A stretch of 64,000 nucleotides of DNA. It comes from Amycolatopsis decaplanina DSM 44594. Lineage in GTDB: Bacteria; Actinomycetota; Actinomycetes; Mycobacteriales; Pseudonocardiaceae. The stretch lies in the NCBI RefSeq assembly GCF_000342005.1, contig NZ_AOHO01000058.1, positions 124,001 through 188,000 on the forward strand, read 5' to 3'. The notes beneath the pieces were generated by a model, which saw only the letters and a list, made by a program, of their open reading frames with translations, was not told the origin of the DNA and ran no database searches. Of this stretch, positions 16,567 to 24,838 are shown one piece after another. A program made the translations under genes and the position numbers. Within the stretch, counting starts at the first letter, position 1. Each line of letters opens with the position of its first letter.

Positions 16567-17316
16567 GTGAACAGTGCGGAAATGCTCGAGCTCACCTGTA
16601 GTCAGGCTTGGACTCCCCTGACGGAGAGCCGGATCGGCGACTGGAGGCTGCGCTGGGCGGGCGGGTTCACCGCCCGCGCCAACAGCGCCCTGGCGATCGG
16701 TGACCCGGGAAAACCGCTGCCAGAGGCCCTGCGGGCCGTCTGCGACTTCGCCCTCGATCATGCCATCCCGCCGGTCGTTCAGGTGATCCAGAACACGTCC
16801 ACCGAAGCCGCCATCTCGGCGCACGGCTGGGTCCACTATGTGGAACACCGCCCCGCGCACGAGGTTCGCCTGCTGACGGGGCCACTATCGCGAGGGACCT
16901 CGGCGGGAGCGGTGATTCTCGACGAGCCGACGTCCGGATGGTGGGAAATGACGGCGGGCAGCGCCGAGCCACCGGAGGCGCCGCGGCATGTCCTCGGCAC
17001 CGGCAAGGTCGGCTTCGGGATCGTGGAAGCGGACGGCGTCACGGCCGGGGCGGTCCGCGGCGCGATCGTCGGCGAGTGGCTGCACATCGCCCGTTTGGAG
17101 GTACGGCCGGAGTTCCGGCGGCGGGGACTGGCACGCGGGCTGATGAACGCCGTGGGCACATGGGGCGCCGGCCAGGGCGCGACCGGGATGCTGCTGCAGG
17201 TCGCCGTGGCGAATTCCGGCGCGCTGAAGCTGTACGAGAGCCTGGGCTGTACGGAGCACCACAGGTACCGCTACTGGGCCCCGGGTCCCGGCGCGTGCGA
17301 GGATCGCCCGTCGTGA
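16567..17316 (+). CDS. GNAT-family N-acetyltransferase
   Basis: 249 residues. The C-terminal half is a GNAT domain: LHIARLEVRPEFRRRGLARG (about 175-194) carries the acetyl-CoA pyrophosphate loop R-R-x-G-L-A, and the ANSGALKLYESLGC helix-strand motif follows. The N-terminal half may be a second, degenerate GNAT fold. Substrate unknown. GTG 16567 follows a CACAAT hexamer by 6 bases, so the operon may be leaderless. Its TGA overlaps the fbiA GTG (GTGA at 17313-17316), making it the first gene of the F420 operon, which raises the possibility of a role in F420 physiology or its control. Confidence 0.88.
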   Translation: MNSAEMLELTCSQAWTPLTESRIGDWRLRWAGGFTARANSALAIGDPGKPLPEALRAVCDFALDHAIPPVVQVIQNTSTEAAISAHGWVHYVEHRPAHEVRLLTGPLSRGTSAGAVILDEPTSGWWEMTAGSAEPPEAPRHVLGTGKVGFGIVEADGVTAGAVRGAIVGEWLHIARLEVRPEFRRRGLARGLMNAVGTWGAGQGATGMLLQVAVANSGALKLYESLGCTEHHRYRYWAPGPGACEDRPS

Positions 17317-18320
17317 AGGTCGTCATTTTGGTCGGCGGAGTGGGCGGGGCCCGCTTCCTGCTGGGCGTCAAGCAAGCACTGGGTCTGCCCGCGACCGGTT
17401 CCGCGCCGGAATCGCCGCATGAGGTGACCGCGCTGGTGAACACCGGGGACGACGTGTGGATGCACGGTCTGCGCATCTGCCCGGACCTGGACACCTGCAT
17501 GTACACCCTCGGCGGAGGGATCGACACCGACCGCGGCTGGGGCCACGCCGGCGAGACCTGGACGGTCAAGGAGGAGCTCGCCGCCTATGGCGCCGAGCCG
17601 ACCTGGTTCGGTTTGGGCGACAAGGACATCGCGACCCATCTCATCCGTTCGCGGATGCTGCGCGCGGGCTATCCGCTGTCACAGGTCACCGAGGCGCTGT
17701 GCGATCGCTGGCAGCCGGGCGTGCGCCTGCTGCCGATGTCGGACGACCGCGTCGAAACGCATGTCGTGATCGACGACCCCGACTCGGACACAGCTTCGGA
17801 CCAGCGCAAGGCGATCCACTTCCAGGAGTGGTGGGTGCGCTACCGCGCCGAGCCGAAGGCGCATTCGATCATCGCCGTCGGCGCCGACGAGGCCAAGCCG
17901 GCGCCGGGGGTACTCGACGCGATCGCGGCCGCCGACATCGTGCTGTTCGCGCCGTCCAATCCGGTGGTCTCGGTGGGCACGACGCTCGGCGTCCCGGGAA
18001 TCCGCGACGCGCTGCGGAAGACGCGCGCCAAGGTCGTCGGCGTCTCGCCGATCATCGGCGGGAAGGCGTTGCGCGGTATGGCCGACGCGTGCCTGAGCGC
18101 GATCGGCGTGGAGACCTCCGCCGAGGCCGTCGGGCGGCATTACGGTTCCCGCAAGGAATCTCCGGAGGGCGTGCTCGACGGCTGGCTGGTCGCCGAGGGG
18201 GAAACCGTCGACGTGCCGGGCGTCGCCGTCCGAGATGTGCCCCTGCTGATGTCCGATGTGGACGCGACCGCGGCGATGGTGCGCGCGGCCTTCGACCTGG
18301 CCGGAGTTTCTGTTGCCTGA
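17313..18320 (+). CDS. fbiA: 2-phospho-L-lactate (phosphoenolpyruvyl) transferase of F420 biosynthesis
   Basis: Transfers the phospho-lactyl/phosphoenolpyruvyl group from the guanylyl precursor to Fo, giving (dehydro-)F420-0. The 335-residue protein starts MKVVILVGGVGGARFLLG, the CofD glycine-rich nucleotide-binding start, and contains NTGDDVWMHGLRICPDLDT, GWGHAGETW and LFAPSNPVVSVGT, all conserved CofD/FbiA blocks. The GTG at 17313 overlaps the GNAT stop; the 3' end overlaps fbiB. Soluble, cytoplasmic. Same order as mycobacterial fbiA-fbiB. Confidence 0.96.
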   Translation: MKVVILVGGVGGARFLLGVKQALGLPATGSAPESPHEVTALVNTGDDVWMHGLRICPDLDTCMYTLGGGIDTDRGWGHAGETWTVKEELAAYGAEPTWFGLGDKDIATHLIRSRMLRAGYPLSQVTEALCDRWQPGVRLLPMSDDRVETHVVIDDPDSDTASDQRKAIHFQEWWVRYRAEPKAHSIIAVGADEAKPAPGVLDAIAAADIVLFAPSNPVVSVGTTLGVPGIRDALRKTRAKVVGVSPIIGGKALRGMADACLSAIGVETSAEAVGRHYGSRKESPEGVLDGWLVAEGETVDVPGVAVRDVPLLMSDVDATAAMVRAAFDLAGVSVA

Positions 18321-19665
18321 CGAAAAACTGCCTGACCATGCTTCCGCGAAGATCGAGATCCTGCCGGTCGAAGGGCTGCCGGAGTTCCGTCCCGGCGACG
18401 ACCTGACCGGGGCCATCGTCGAGGCGGCCCCGTGGCTGCGTTCGGGCGACGTCCTGGTCGTGACGAGCAAGATCGTCTCCAAGGCCGAAGGCATGCTGAT
18501 CCGCGTCCCGGCCGATCCGGAGGAGCGCGACGCCGCCCGGCGCAAGCTCGTCGAGGAGGAGTCCGTCCGCGTGATCGCGCGGATCAACCGGACGGTGATC
18601 ACCGAGAACAAGCTCGGCATCGTGCAGGCGGCGTCCGGCGTGGACGCGTCGAACGTGGCCTCCGGTGAGGTCGCGTTGCTCCCGTCCGATCCGGACGCCT
18701 CCGCGCTCGCGCTGCGGAACGGGCTGCGGGAACGGCTCGGTGTCGAGGTCGCGGTCGTGGTCACCGACACGATGGGCCGCGCGTGGCGGGTCGGCCAGAC
18801 CGACGCCGCGATCGGCGCGTCCGGTCTGCGGGTGCTGCATTCGTACGCGGGCGAGGTCGACAGCCAGGGCAACGAACTCGCCGTCACCGAGGTGGCGATC
18901 GCCGACGAACTCGCCGCCGCGGCGGATCTGGTCAAGGGCAAGCTCGGCGGGACGCCGGTCGCCGTCGTGCGCGGCCTTCGGCTGACCGACGACGGTTCGA
19001 CCGCCCGCAAACTGCTCCGGCCGGTCGAGGAGGACCTGTTCCGTCTCGGCACCAACGAATCCATCGCCCAAGGCCGCCGGGAAGCCGTGCTCGCGCGGCG
19101 TTCGATCCGGTCGTTCACCGGCGAACCGGTCGATCCCGAGGTGCTGCGCCGAGCGGTCGGGACGGCGCTGACGGCGCCCGCGCCGCACCACACGAAGCCG
19201 GTCCGGTTCGTGTGGCTGCGCGAGGAAGGCTTGCGCCGCAAGCTTCTCGACGCGATGAAGGCGTCGTGGCAGGCCGATCTCGAAGGCGACGACTTCACGC
19301 CTGAACAGGTCGCGAAGCGGCTCAGCCGCGGCGACATCCTGTACAACGCGCCCGAAGTCGTGGTGCCGTTCCTCGTCGCCGAGGGCGCGCACACCTACCG
19401 CGACGACCGCCGGAACGCTTGTGAGCACACGATGTTCACCGTCGCCGGTGGTGCGGCCGTGCAGGGTCTGCTGGTCGCGCTCGCCGCCGAAGACCTCGGC
19501 TCGTGCTGGATCGGGTCGACCATCTTCGCGGCGGACATCGTGCGCGACGTCCTCGGCCTGGACGAGCACTGGGAGCCGCTCGGCGCGGTCGCGATCGGAC
19601 ATCCCGCCGCCCTCCCGCCCGCGCGCGGTCCCGTCGAACCCGGTGAAGGACTTCTCGAACTGTGA
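18313..19665 (+). CDS. fbiB: F420 gamma-glutamyl ligase / dehydro-F420 reductase
   Basis: Bifunctional two-domain enzyme of 450 residues. The N-terminal CofE domain (about 10-250: LRSGDVLVVTSKIVSKAEG, VTDTMGRAWRVGQTDAAIG) adds glutamates to F420-0. The C-terminal nitroreductase-fold FMN domain (about 255-450: ARRSIRSFTGEPVDPE, APHHTKPVRFVWL, AAVQGLLVALAAEDLGSCW) reduces dehydro-F420-0, as in Mycobacterium FbiB. The TTG start at 18313 is chosen because GGAG lies 6 bases upstream and it overlaps the fbiA stop; it gives nearly the mycobacterial length. It overlaps the following NUDIX gene by 4 bases. Confidence 0.95.
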   Translation: MPDEKLPDHASAKIEILPVEGLPEFRPGDDLTGAIVEAAPWLRSGDVLVVTSKIVSKAEGMLIRVPADPEERDAARRKLVEEESVRVIARINRTVITENKLGIVQAASGVDASNVASGEVALLPSDPDASALALRNGLRERLGVEVAVVVTDTMGRAWRVGQTDAAIGASGLRVLHSYAGEVDSQGNELAVTEVAIADELAAAADLVKGKLGGTPVAVVRGLRLTDDGSTARKLLRPVEEDLFRLGTNESIAQGRREAVLARRSIRSFTGEPVDPEVLRRAVGTALTAPAPHHTKPVRFVWLREEGLRRKLLDAMKASWQADLEGDDFTPEQVAKRLSRGDILYNAPEVVVPFLVAEGAHTYRDDRRNACEHTMFTVAGGAAVQGLLVALAAEDLGSCWIGSTIFAADIVRDVLGLDEHWEPLGAVAIGHPAALPPARGPVEPGEGLLEL

Positions 19666-20207
19666 CCCTGCACGACGACGTTGTGTCCACTTTGTCCGGT
19701 TGGCGACCGGTGGACGCCGCCCAGGAATCCCTGCGACAGGCCTATCTCGGCTTCCTCGCCGCCCGCGACGACGTCTGCCGTCGCGAATGCGCGGCCGGGC
19801 ACATCACCGCGTCGGCCGTCCTTCTCGACGCCGACGCGGAGAACGTGCTGCTCACCCTGCATCCGCGAGTCGGGCGCTGGTTGCAGCTCGGCGGGCATTG
19901 CGAACCCGGAGACCCGACGCTCACGGAGGCCGCTCTTCGTGAGGCCCGCGAGGAATCCGGCATCGAGGACCTCGTGATCGACCCGGCCCCGGTGCATCTC
20001 GACGTCCACCCGATCACGTGCTCGCTCGGCGTGCCGACCCGGCATTTCGACGTGCGTTTCGTGGTGCGCGCACCACGGGGAGCACAACCGGTCCAAAGCG
20101 ACGAATCGGACGATCTTCGTTGGTGGCCGGTGAATTCCCTGCCGAAAGGGTCGGAAGATCTCGCCGAACTGATGGAAGCCGCCGTGCCCGCGGCTCCCGG
20201 CCGTTAG
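19662..20207 (+). CDS. NUDIX hydrolase
   Basis: 181 residues with a NUDIX box beginning GGHCEPGDPTLTEAALRE and continuing AREESGIEDL (about 67-95), containing the metal-binding REAREE core. The N-terminal region is of the actinobacterial type often annotated simply as NUDIX. It is the last gene of the GNAT-fbiA-fbiB-NUDIX operon, with a GTGA overlap at 19662-19665. It might clean damaged nucleotides or the guanylyl intermediates of F420 synthesis; the latter is speculation from position. Confidence 0.9.
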   Translation: MTLHDDVVSTLSGWRPVDAAQESLRQAYLGFLAARDDVCRRECAAGHITASAVLLDADAENVLLTLHPRVGRWLQLGGHCEPGDPTLTEAALREAREESGIEDLVIDPAPVHLDVHPITCSLGVPTRHFDVRFVVRAPRGAQPVQSDESDDLRWWPVNSLPKGSEDLAELMEAAVPAAPGR

Positions 20208-20234
20208 GGTGTCGGCTGACGTCCTGAAGGGGGA

Positions 20235-20879
20235 ATGATGCTGACGACGCTGACGCCATACCTGGACCGGGTCCGGGTCCACAGCAGCGGGGACGGTGAC
20301 GGCGCCGGCTGGGTCCTGCTGATCCTGGCGATCATCATTGTCATCATCGTGATCGTGGTGATCATCGTGAAGGTCAACCAGGCGAAGAAGCCGCCGATGA
20401 CCTTCCCCCAGAACCCGAACTTCGGCGGTGGCGGCCCGGCTCCCGGTTTCCCTCCGCCTCCCCCGCCCGCCGGTGGCCCCGCCCCGCAGGGCAACTGGCA
20501 GCAGCAGCCCGGTTTCCCTCCGCCTCAGCCCGGTTTCGGCCAGGCACCCGGCTTCCCGCCGCCCCCTGCCCCGGCCCCGGCGGGTTTTCCGCCGCCGCCC
20601 GGCGCCCCGGCGCCCAACCCGTTCGGCGCGTCCCAGCCGCCCATGCCCGCGCCCGGTTTCCCGCCGCCTCCTCCGCAGGCCGGACCGCCGATCGACGGCA
20701 GCGCGGACCGCACGCAGGTCGTGTCCCCGCAGCAGCAGGCGGCCGCCGACCGCACCCAGGTCGTCTCGCCCGCGGGCGCCGACCGGACGCAGGTAGTGCC
20801 CGGCGGCGCCGGTGACGCCACCCAGGTCGTGCCCGGTGGCGGCGGCGATCGCACCCAGGTGGTCCCGCCCAGCCAGTAA
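20235..20879 (+). CDS. Proline-rich membrane protein with TQVV repeats
   Basis: 214 residues. A hydrophobic segment WVLLILAIIIVIIVIVVIIV (about 26-48) is the only membrane span; a basic KVNQAKK follows, so the C-terminus is probably cytoplasmic. Residues 50-155 are low-complexity P/G/Q (FPPPPP repeats). The C-terminal 60 residues contain five copies of a D-x-TQVV unit (DRTQVVSP, DRTQVVSP, DRTQVVPG, DATQVVPG, DRTQVVPP). Threonines followed by Q-V-V look like candidate Ser/Thr-kinase or FHA-domain docking sites, by analogy with GarA/EmbR partners; this is inference. Two adjacent ATGs (20235 and 20238) follow GAAGGGGG; either could be used. Confidence 0.75.
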   Translation: MMLTTLTPYLDRVRVHSSGDGDGAGWVLLILAIIIVIIVIVVIIVKVNQAKKPPMTFPQNPNFGGGGPAPGFPPPPPPAGGPAPQGNWQQQPGFPPPQPGFGQAPGFPPPPAPAPAGFPPPPGAPAPNPFGASQPPMPAPGFPPPPPQAGPPIDGSADRTQVVSPQQQAAADRTQVVSPAGADRTQVVPGGAGDATQVVPGGGGDRTQVVPPSQ

Positions 20880-20899
20880 CCCCAGCAGGGAGAAACCGC

Positions 20900-21256
20900 A
20901 TGGTCAGGGTCGACCCGAACTCCTCGGTCCCGCCCTTCGAACAGGTCCGCACCGCCTACGCGGAGCGGATCAACGACGGCACGCTGCCCGTCGGGGCGAA
21001 ACTCCCGACCGTACGGAAACTCGCCGAAGACCTCGGCATCGCCCCGAACACGGTCGCCAAGGCCTACCGCGAACTCGAAGAAGCGGGCCTGATCGAGACC
21101 CGCGGCAGGGCGGGGACGTTCGTGAGCGCCGTCGGCGACGAGACCCGCGAGCGGGCGAGGCAGGCGGCCGCCGACTACGCCGCGCTGACCAGGAAGCTGG
21201 GTCTCGGCCGCGACGAGGCCAAGGCGATCATCGACGCCGCGCTGGGCACCTCGTGA
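20900..21256 (+). CDS. GntR-family regulator, YtrA subfamily
   Basis: 118 residues: winged HTH at about 10-75 (PPFEQVRTAYAERINDG, KLPTVRKLAEDLGIAPNTVA, YRELEEAGLIETRGRAGTFV) with a short C-terminal helix region and no large ligand domain, as in YtrA/YhcF proteins that control ABC transporters or envelope genes. GGGAG lies 9 bases before ATG 20900. It sits 20 bases after the TQVV-repeat protein gene and may be co-transcribed with it. A perfect hairpin overlaps its stop region. Confidence 0.9.
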   Translation: MVRVDPNSSVPPFEQVRTAYAERINDGTLPVGAKLPTVRKLAEDLGIAPNTVAKAYRELEEAGLIETRGRAGTFVSAVGDETRERARQAAADYAALTRKLGLGRDEAKAIIDAALGTS

Positions 21257-21296
21257 GTGGTAAGGACGGTTAGAACCGTCCTTACCACTCACGAGG
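21249..21296. repeat. Perfect 23-bp inverted repeat, GTGAGTGGTAAGGACGG family, copy 2
   Basis: Arms 21249-21271 and 21274-21296 with AG centre. The left arm begins inside the last codons of the GntR gene (its TGA at 21254-21256 is part of the arm). The 48-base sequence is identical to the copy at 25749-25796. Confidence 0.85.
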
Positions 21297-21321
21297 ATCA
21301 TCGACCGGTTAACCTCACGGA

Positions 21322-21540
21322 ATGGGAGTCTCCGTGTTGATGCTGCTGATCATCGTCCTGTTCCTCGCCGCCGTCGGCGTGGGGATCTTCTTCCTGGTGA
21401 AAACGCTCAGCAAGCCGAAACCCCCGGTGTACCCACCGCAGCAGTACCCGCCCCACGTCCCGCACCAGCAGTATCCTCAGCAGCCGCCGCAGTACCCGAG
21501 CCAGCAGCAGACCTACCCGCCGCAGGGCTGGGGAAACTAG
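21322..21540 (+). CDS. Small single-span membrane protein with P/Q/Y-rich tail
   Basis: 72 residues: an N-terminal membrane helix (VLMLLIIVLFLAAVGVGIFF, about 5-25), a basic LVKTLSKPKPP stop-transfer segment and a cytoplasmic tail of Y-P-P-Q repeats. No known family; it resembles a short version of the TQVV-repeat protein 0.4 kb upstream in architecture. TAACCT at 21310-21315 ends 6 bases before the ATG, suggesting a leaderless mRNA. It converges on the glycosylase gene, with 4 bases between stop codons. Confidence 0.65.
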   Translation: MGVSVLMLLIIVLFLAAVGVGIFFLVKTLSKPKPPVYPPQQYPPHVPHQQYPQQPPQYPSQQQTYPPQGWGN

Positions 21541-21544
21541 GCCG

Positions 21545-22441
21545 TCACATCGCGCGGTAGTCGCGGAGTTCGATCTTCGGCCCGAACCTCGGACGGCGGA
21601 ATCCGGCCGTCGACAGATAGCGCACCGCGCGCTGCCGCTGCGGCGAATACGGTGCCAGCACCTCGGACATCCCGACGTCGTCGAGTTTCGTGCCGACGAG
21701 CGCGTGCCCGACCATCGACGGGATGTTGTAATCGCCGAAGCTCACCGCGTCCGGGTCTCCCCAGGCGCGTTGCGCGACCTCCGCGGCGGTCCACACACCG
21801 ATGCCGGGCACCTTCCGCAGCCAGGCCCGGCCTTCGACACCCTTCAGTTCGACGGCCTTCTCCAGCCGCGGCGCGACGCGGGCCGCGGCGATCAGCGTCG
21901 TCCGCCGTTTCAGGTCCACCCCGGCGCGATGCCATTTCCAGTCCACAATGGATCGGATGGCGACCGGTGTCGGCGGCACGCGCAGCCGTGACGGCCCCGG
22001 CCCTGGCGCCTGCTCCCCGAACCAGCGGCACAGTTCACCCCACGATCGCAGGGCCTCCGCGCTGGTCACCTTCTGTTCCAGCACGGCGAGCACCAGCGCG
22101 TCCCACACCCGGCCGGTCGAGCCGAGGCGCAGCCCCGGGTTCCGGCGCCGCGCCGACGCGATGACGTCGTGGTGCGCGACGAATCCGGAGTCGTCGTCGT
22201 GCGCGCCCAGCATCGCCGGGACGCCTTCCAGCAGCCTGTCCGCGCCGGGGCCCCAGGCCTCCGCCTCGATCTCGCCGTCCGCGCGCCGCAGCAGCGCGAG
22301 CGTGCCCGCGCCGTCCGCGGTGTTGGCGGCCAGCCAGGTGACCCCGCCCTCGGTGCGGACGACGTTGGGCGAACGCGACCCACGGCTCAGCGGACCCAGC
22401 ACCGTGTCCAGGTCCAGCTCGAAGGCAGGACGGAATCGCAC
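21545..22441 (-). CDS. HhH-GPD DNA glycosylase (AlkA-like)
   Basis: 298-residue base-excision glycosylase of the helix-hairpin-helix GPD superfamily. The HhH motif LRKVPGIGVWTAAEVAQRAW is followed by GDPDAVSFGDYN, which supplies the catalytic aspartate region. VLEQKVTSAEALRSW matches the conserved Q-K-V/T helix of AlkA/OGG-type enzymes. There are no C-terminal cysteines for a 4Fe-4S cluster, which points to the AlkA/3-methyladenine branch rather than MutY/EndoIII. It would remove alkylated or damaged purines. It stands alone, convergent with the small membrane protein gene. Confidence 0.85.
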   Translation of the reverse strand: MRFRPAFELDLDTVLGPLSRGSRSPNVVRTEGGVTWLAANTADGAGTLALLRRADGEIEAEAWGPGADRLLEGVPAMLGAHDDDSGFVAHHDVIASARRRNPGLRLGSTGRVWDALVLAVLEQKVTSAEALRSWGELCRWFGEQAPGPGPSRLRVPPTPVAIRSIVDWKWHRAGVDLKRRTTLIAAARVAPRLEKAVELKGVEGRAWLRKVPGIGVWTAAEVAQRAWGDPDAVSFGDYNIPSMVGHALVGTKLDDVGMSEVLAPYSPQRQRAVRYLSTAGFRRPRFGPKIELRDYRAM

Positions 22442-22551
22442 ACGCTGAAACTACCCGGCACTCGGCTAGGGTTACGCGGGCCACCGGCGATCGGCACCGC
22501 CGACGCTAAGCTGATGCCCCCCCAACCGTAAGCCGACGGAGGACACCGACG

Positions 22552-23004
22552 ATGACATCGCGACCGGCGAAGGCCTCGATCGTCAGTGGGTACTTCAACC
22601 CGCTCCACCAGGGCCATCTCGACCTGTTCGAGGCCGCGCAGGCGCGCTCCGGCTACCTGATCGTCATCGTCAACAACGATCACCAGCAAGTCCTCAAGAA
22701 GGGCAGGGTGATCCAGACCGAGGACATCCGTGCCCGGATCGTCCGCGCGCTGCGCATCGTCGACGACGTGTACATCGCCGTCGAGCAGGGGCCGGGCATC
22801 GACGAATCGTTCGACCTGATCCGCGCGGCGTACCCGGACACGGAACTCGAGTTCTGCAACGGCGGGGATCGGCGCAACGTCGACGAGCTCCCGGCCGACG
22901 AGGTCGAGGCCGGGGCCCGGAACAACATCTCGATGATCTACGGCATCGGCGGCACGGACAAGGCCGACTCCAGCACCCGGATCCTCTCGGACATGGAAGC
23001 CTGA
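22552..23004 (+). CDS. Cytidylyltransferase-like nucleotidyltransferase
   Basis: 150 residues with the nucleotidyltransferase start SGYFNPLHQGHLDLF, where HQGH is the HxGH motif; the late signature is altered to GGTDKADSSTRIL, with the S/T-S-T-R-I-L loop at the place of ISSTxIR. This resembles glycerol-3-phosphate or ethanolamine-phosphate cytidylyltransferases and archaeal-type FAD synthetases. The nucleotide and acceptor are unknown. GGAGG lies 10 bases before ATG 22552. The conserved FCNGGDRR block is typical of the glycerol-3-phosphate cytidylyltransferase-like group. Confidence 0.82.
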   Translation: MTSRPAKASIVSGYFNPLHQGHLDLFEAAQARSGYLIVIVNNDHQQVLKKGRVIQTEDIRARIVRALRIVDDVYIAVEQGPGIDESFDLIRAAYPDTELEFCNGGDRRNVDELPADEVEAGARNNISMIYGIGGTDKADSSTRILSDMEA

Positions 23005-23154
23005 GTTCCCAGGGGGCCGGCCGTGTGCTCGGCAACTTTTGTCGCAAGACGTTTGCGGGTCTGCTTACGGCGGCCGCTCCTAGGGCCTACCCTAGACAAC
23101 ACACAGTCGGCCCTGAACCCAGAGGGCCCCAGGTCAGTCGGGAGGCCTAGGGGA

Positions 23155-23655
23155 ATGGACCCCCGTGCTCGGGCGGACGCCTTGCTCGCACGCGCAAGCG
23201 CGCGTGGAGCCTTCGTCGTGACACCGGACAACGCGACGTCTCCGATGGACTCCGCGAACACCCAGCAGATCCCCCGATCGGTGGTCTCCGAGATCGACCG
23301 TTCGTCGGACCCGGACACCACCACTCAGCTACCGGCTTCACTGATCGCCGAGAACGATCACCCGCTCGCGGGACACGAACCGACGACGCGGCTGGACCTG
23401 CCCCCGGCGCGGGGCGAAGGCTCGACTCAGCCGCAGCCGTATCCCCGTCGTCCCGGCACCCCCCAGCCGACCAGGCCTCTACCGCAGGCGACGACCCCGC
23501 TCACCCGACGGCCGCCCGCCGCGCCGGTGCAAAGCCCCCTGATCGAACAGCCGGAGCCGGACACTGTCGAGAACGAGGTCGGCGGCCTGGTGCCGACGGT
23601 GAAGCAGAACCCTTCGGGGCGGTCGAACCTTTCACGGCGGCTGGACGGCATCTAG
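23155..23655 (+). CDS. Hypothetical disordered protein, proline/threonine-rich
   Basis: 166 residues from ATG 23155, which has GGGAGG and a nearer AGGGG upstream; earlier in-frame codons lie in a probable promoter (CTACCCTAGAC around 23088). The only ordered-looking part is the N-terminal MDPRARADALLARASARGAF helix. The rest is hydrophilic and P/T/R-rich with PTRPLPQATTPLTRRPPAAP and no membrane span. The conserved-looking C-terminus ends SNLSRRLDGI. No function can be assigned. A perfect hairpin follows the stop. Confidence 0.6.
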   Translation: MDPRARADALLARASARGAFVVTPDNATSPMDSANTQQIPRSVVSEIDRSSDPDTTTQLPASLIAENDHPLAGHEPTTRLDLPPARGEGSTQPQPYPRRPGTPQPTRPLPQATTPLTRRPPAAPVQSPLIEQPEPDTVENEVGGLVPTVKQNPSGRSNLSRRLDGI

Positions 23656-23670
23656 CCCTTACGCGCGTGA

Positions 23671-23719
23671 AATGAAAGGCCCCTTCATCGCAAATTCTGC
23701 GATGAAGGGGCCTTTCATT
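23671..23719. terminator. Perfect 22-bp inverted repeat, TGAAAGGCCCCTTCAT type
   Basis: Arms 23671-23692 and 23698-23719 around AATTC, between two convergent genes (stop codons at 23655 and 23740). It is ideally placed for a bidirectional terminator. Arm core AATGAAAGGCCCCTTCATCG shares the TGAAxG-CCTTCA theme with hairpins at 3713, 38482, 40087 and 57357. Confidence 0.7.
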
Positions 23720-23739
23720 GCAGGTTCGGGGCACCCGCC

Positions 23740-24780
23740 TCAGGCGCTTTGGATCATCCGGTCGATCTCCTTGATCGCCGCACCCCCGCCGTACGTGGCG
23801 TTGGACAGCATCGCGACATCCAGCCCTTCGGCCGGATAGTGCCGCATGAGCGAGCAGGCACCGACGTTTCCGCCGTCCTTGTAGTAGTGCCGCACCGAGC
23901 CGTCCGGCGCCAGGACGAATTCGAGGCCGAAGCCGTACCAGACGCCACTGCTGTGGAGCACCTGCGGCGTGAGGAACTCCTCCGTGCGCTCAGGGCTCAA
24001 GAGCCGTTCCTCGCGGATCGCCCGCAGAAGCCGAACCAGGTCACCGACGGTGCAGTACGCACCCCCATCGGGTGAACCGATCGGCGGGTAGCTGAAGATG
24101 TTCTGCCTCCAGCCGGTGATCCGCTCGCCGTCGAGGATCGGGTCCCAGCCTTCGGCGACCCTCGGCTCAGGATCGCGCCGGTCGAAGAAACCCGAATCGG
24201 TCATCCCCGCTCGGTCGAGCACGGTCTCGCGGACGTGGTCTCGATACGGCCTTCCGGTGATCTCCTCCATCACCAGCCCGGCGAGGACGTACCCCGAATT
24301 GCAGTACCGGCAGCCCTCGCCCGGCGCGAAATTCGCTGTCCGGTAAGCGAAATTGGGCAAATGGTCCCGCGTGTCCATCACCGAGTACACCGGTTTGCCG
24401 ACCCACAACGCCTCGTAACTCTCGCCCGCTTCCTCGTCGGCGTCGTCGGCGATCCCGGACGTGTGCGTGAGCAGATGCCGCGTCGTCGCCCCGGTCGCGA
24501 TCGCCGTGCCGCCGAGGTCGATGATCTCGCCGATCGGGCGGTCGAGGTCCAGCCGTCCCTCGTCGGCCAGCCGCAGTGCCGCGAGCGCGGTGACGACCTT
24601 GGTGATCGACGCGGTGTCGTACCGGACGTCCGGCGCGTTCGGCACCGACCAACGGCGGCTGGCCAGGCCGTAACCGCTTTCGAACAGCGTCTCGTCGCCA
24701 CGCCGGATCAGCACGACCCCGGAGAAGCGGTCCTCCCCGGCGCGTTCCGTCAACCAGGCGTCCAGTGCGGCGAAGTCCAT
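23740..24780 (-). CDS. Beta-lactamase-fold serine hydrolase
   Basis: 346 residues of the class C/penicillin-binding-like serine hydrolase family (DUF/Pfam Beta-lactamase). The nucleophile motif S-x-x-K is in DTASITKVVTALAALRLAD, the Tyr motif Y-x-N in YCNSGYVLAG, and the third motif region is HYYKDGGNVG. No signal peptide is evident from ATG 24780 (MDFAALDAWLTERAG), so it is probably cytoplasmic and an esterase/peptidase rather than a secreted beta-lactamase. An upstream ATG would add ten basic residues. It stands alone between a terminator hairpin and wbbL. Confidence 0.88.
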   Translation of the reverse strand: MDFAALDAWLTERAGEDRFSGVVLIRRGDETLFESGYGLASRRWSVPNAPDVRYDTASITKVVTALAALRLADEGRLDLDRPIGEIIDLGGTAIATGATTRHLLTHTSGIADDADEEAGESYEALWVGKPVYSVMDTRDHLPNFAYRTANFAPGEGCRYCNSGYVLAGLVMEEITGRPYRDHVRETVLDRAGMTDSGFFDRRDPEPRVAEGWDPILDGERITGWRQNIFSYPPIGSPDGGAYCTVGDLVRLLRAIREERLLSPERTEEFLTPQVLHSSGVWYGFGLEFVLAPDGSVRHYYKDGGNVGACSLMRHYPAEGLDVAMLSNATYGGGAAIKEIDRMIQSA

Positions 24781-24838
24781 GCACCGACGGTAACGACGAC
24801 GGGAAGCCACGTCGCGTGAGTTCCGGTGACCGGAACGG

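Noticed and set aside
20235..20879. TQVV-repeat protein considered as a WXG100 or secreted substrate
   Set aside because: It has an internal membrane span followed by a basic stop-transfer segment, and no W-x-G or YxxxD motif.
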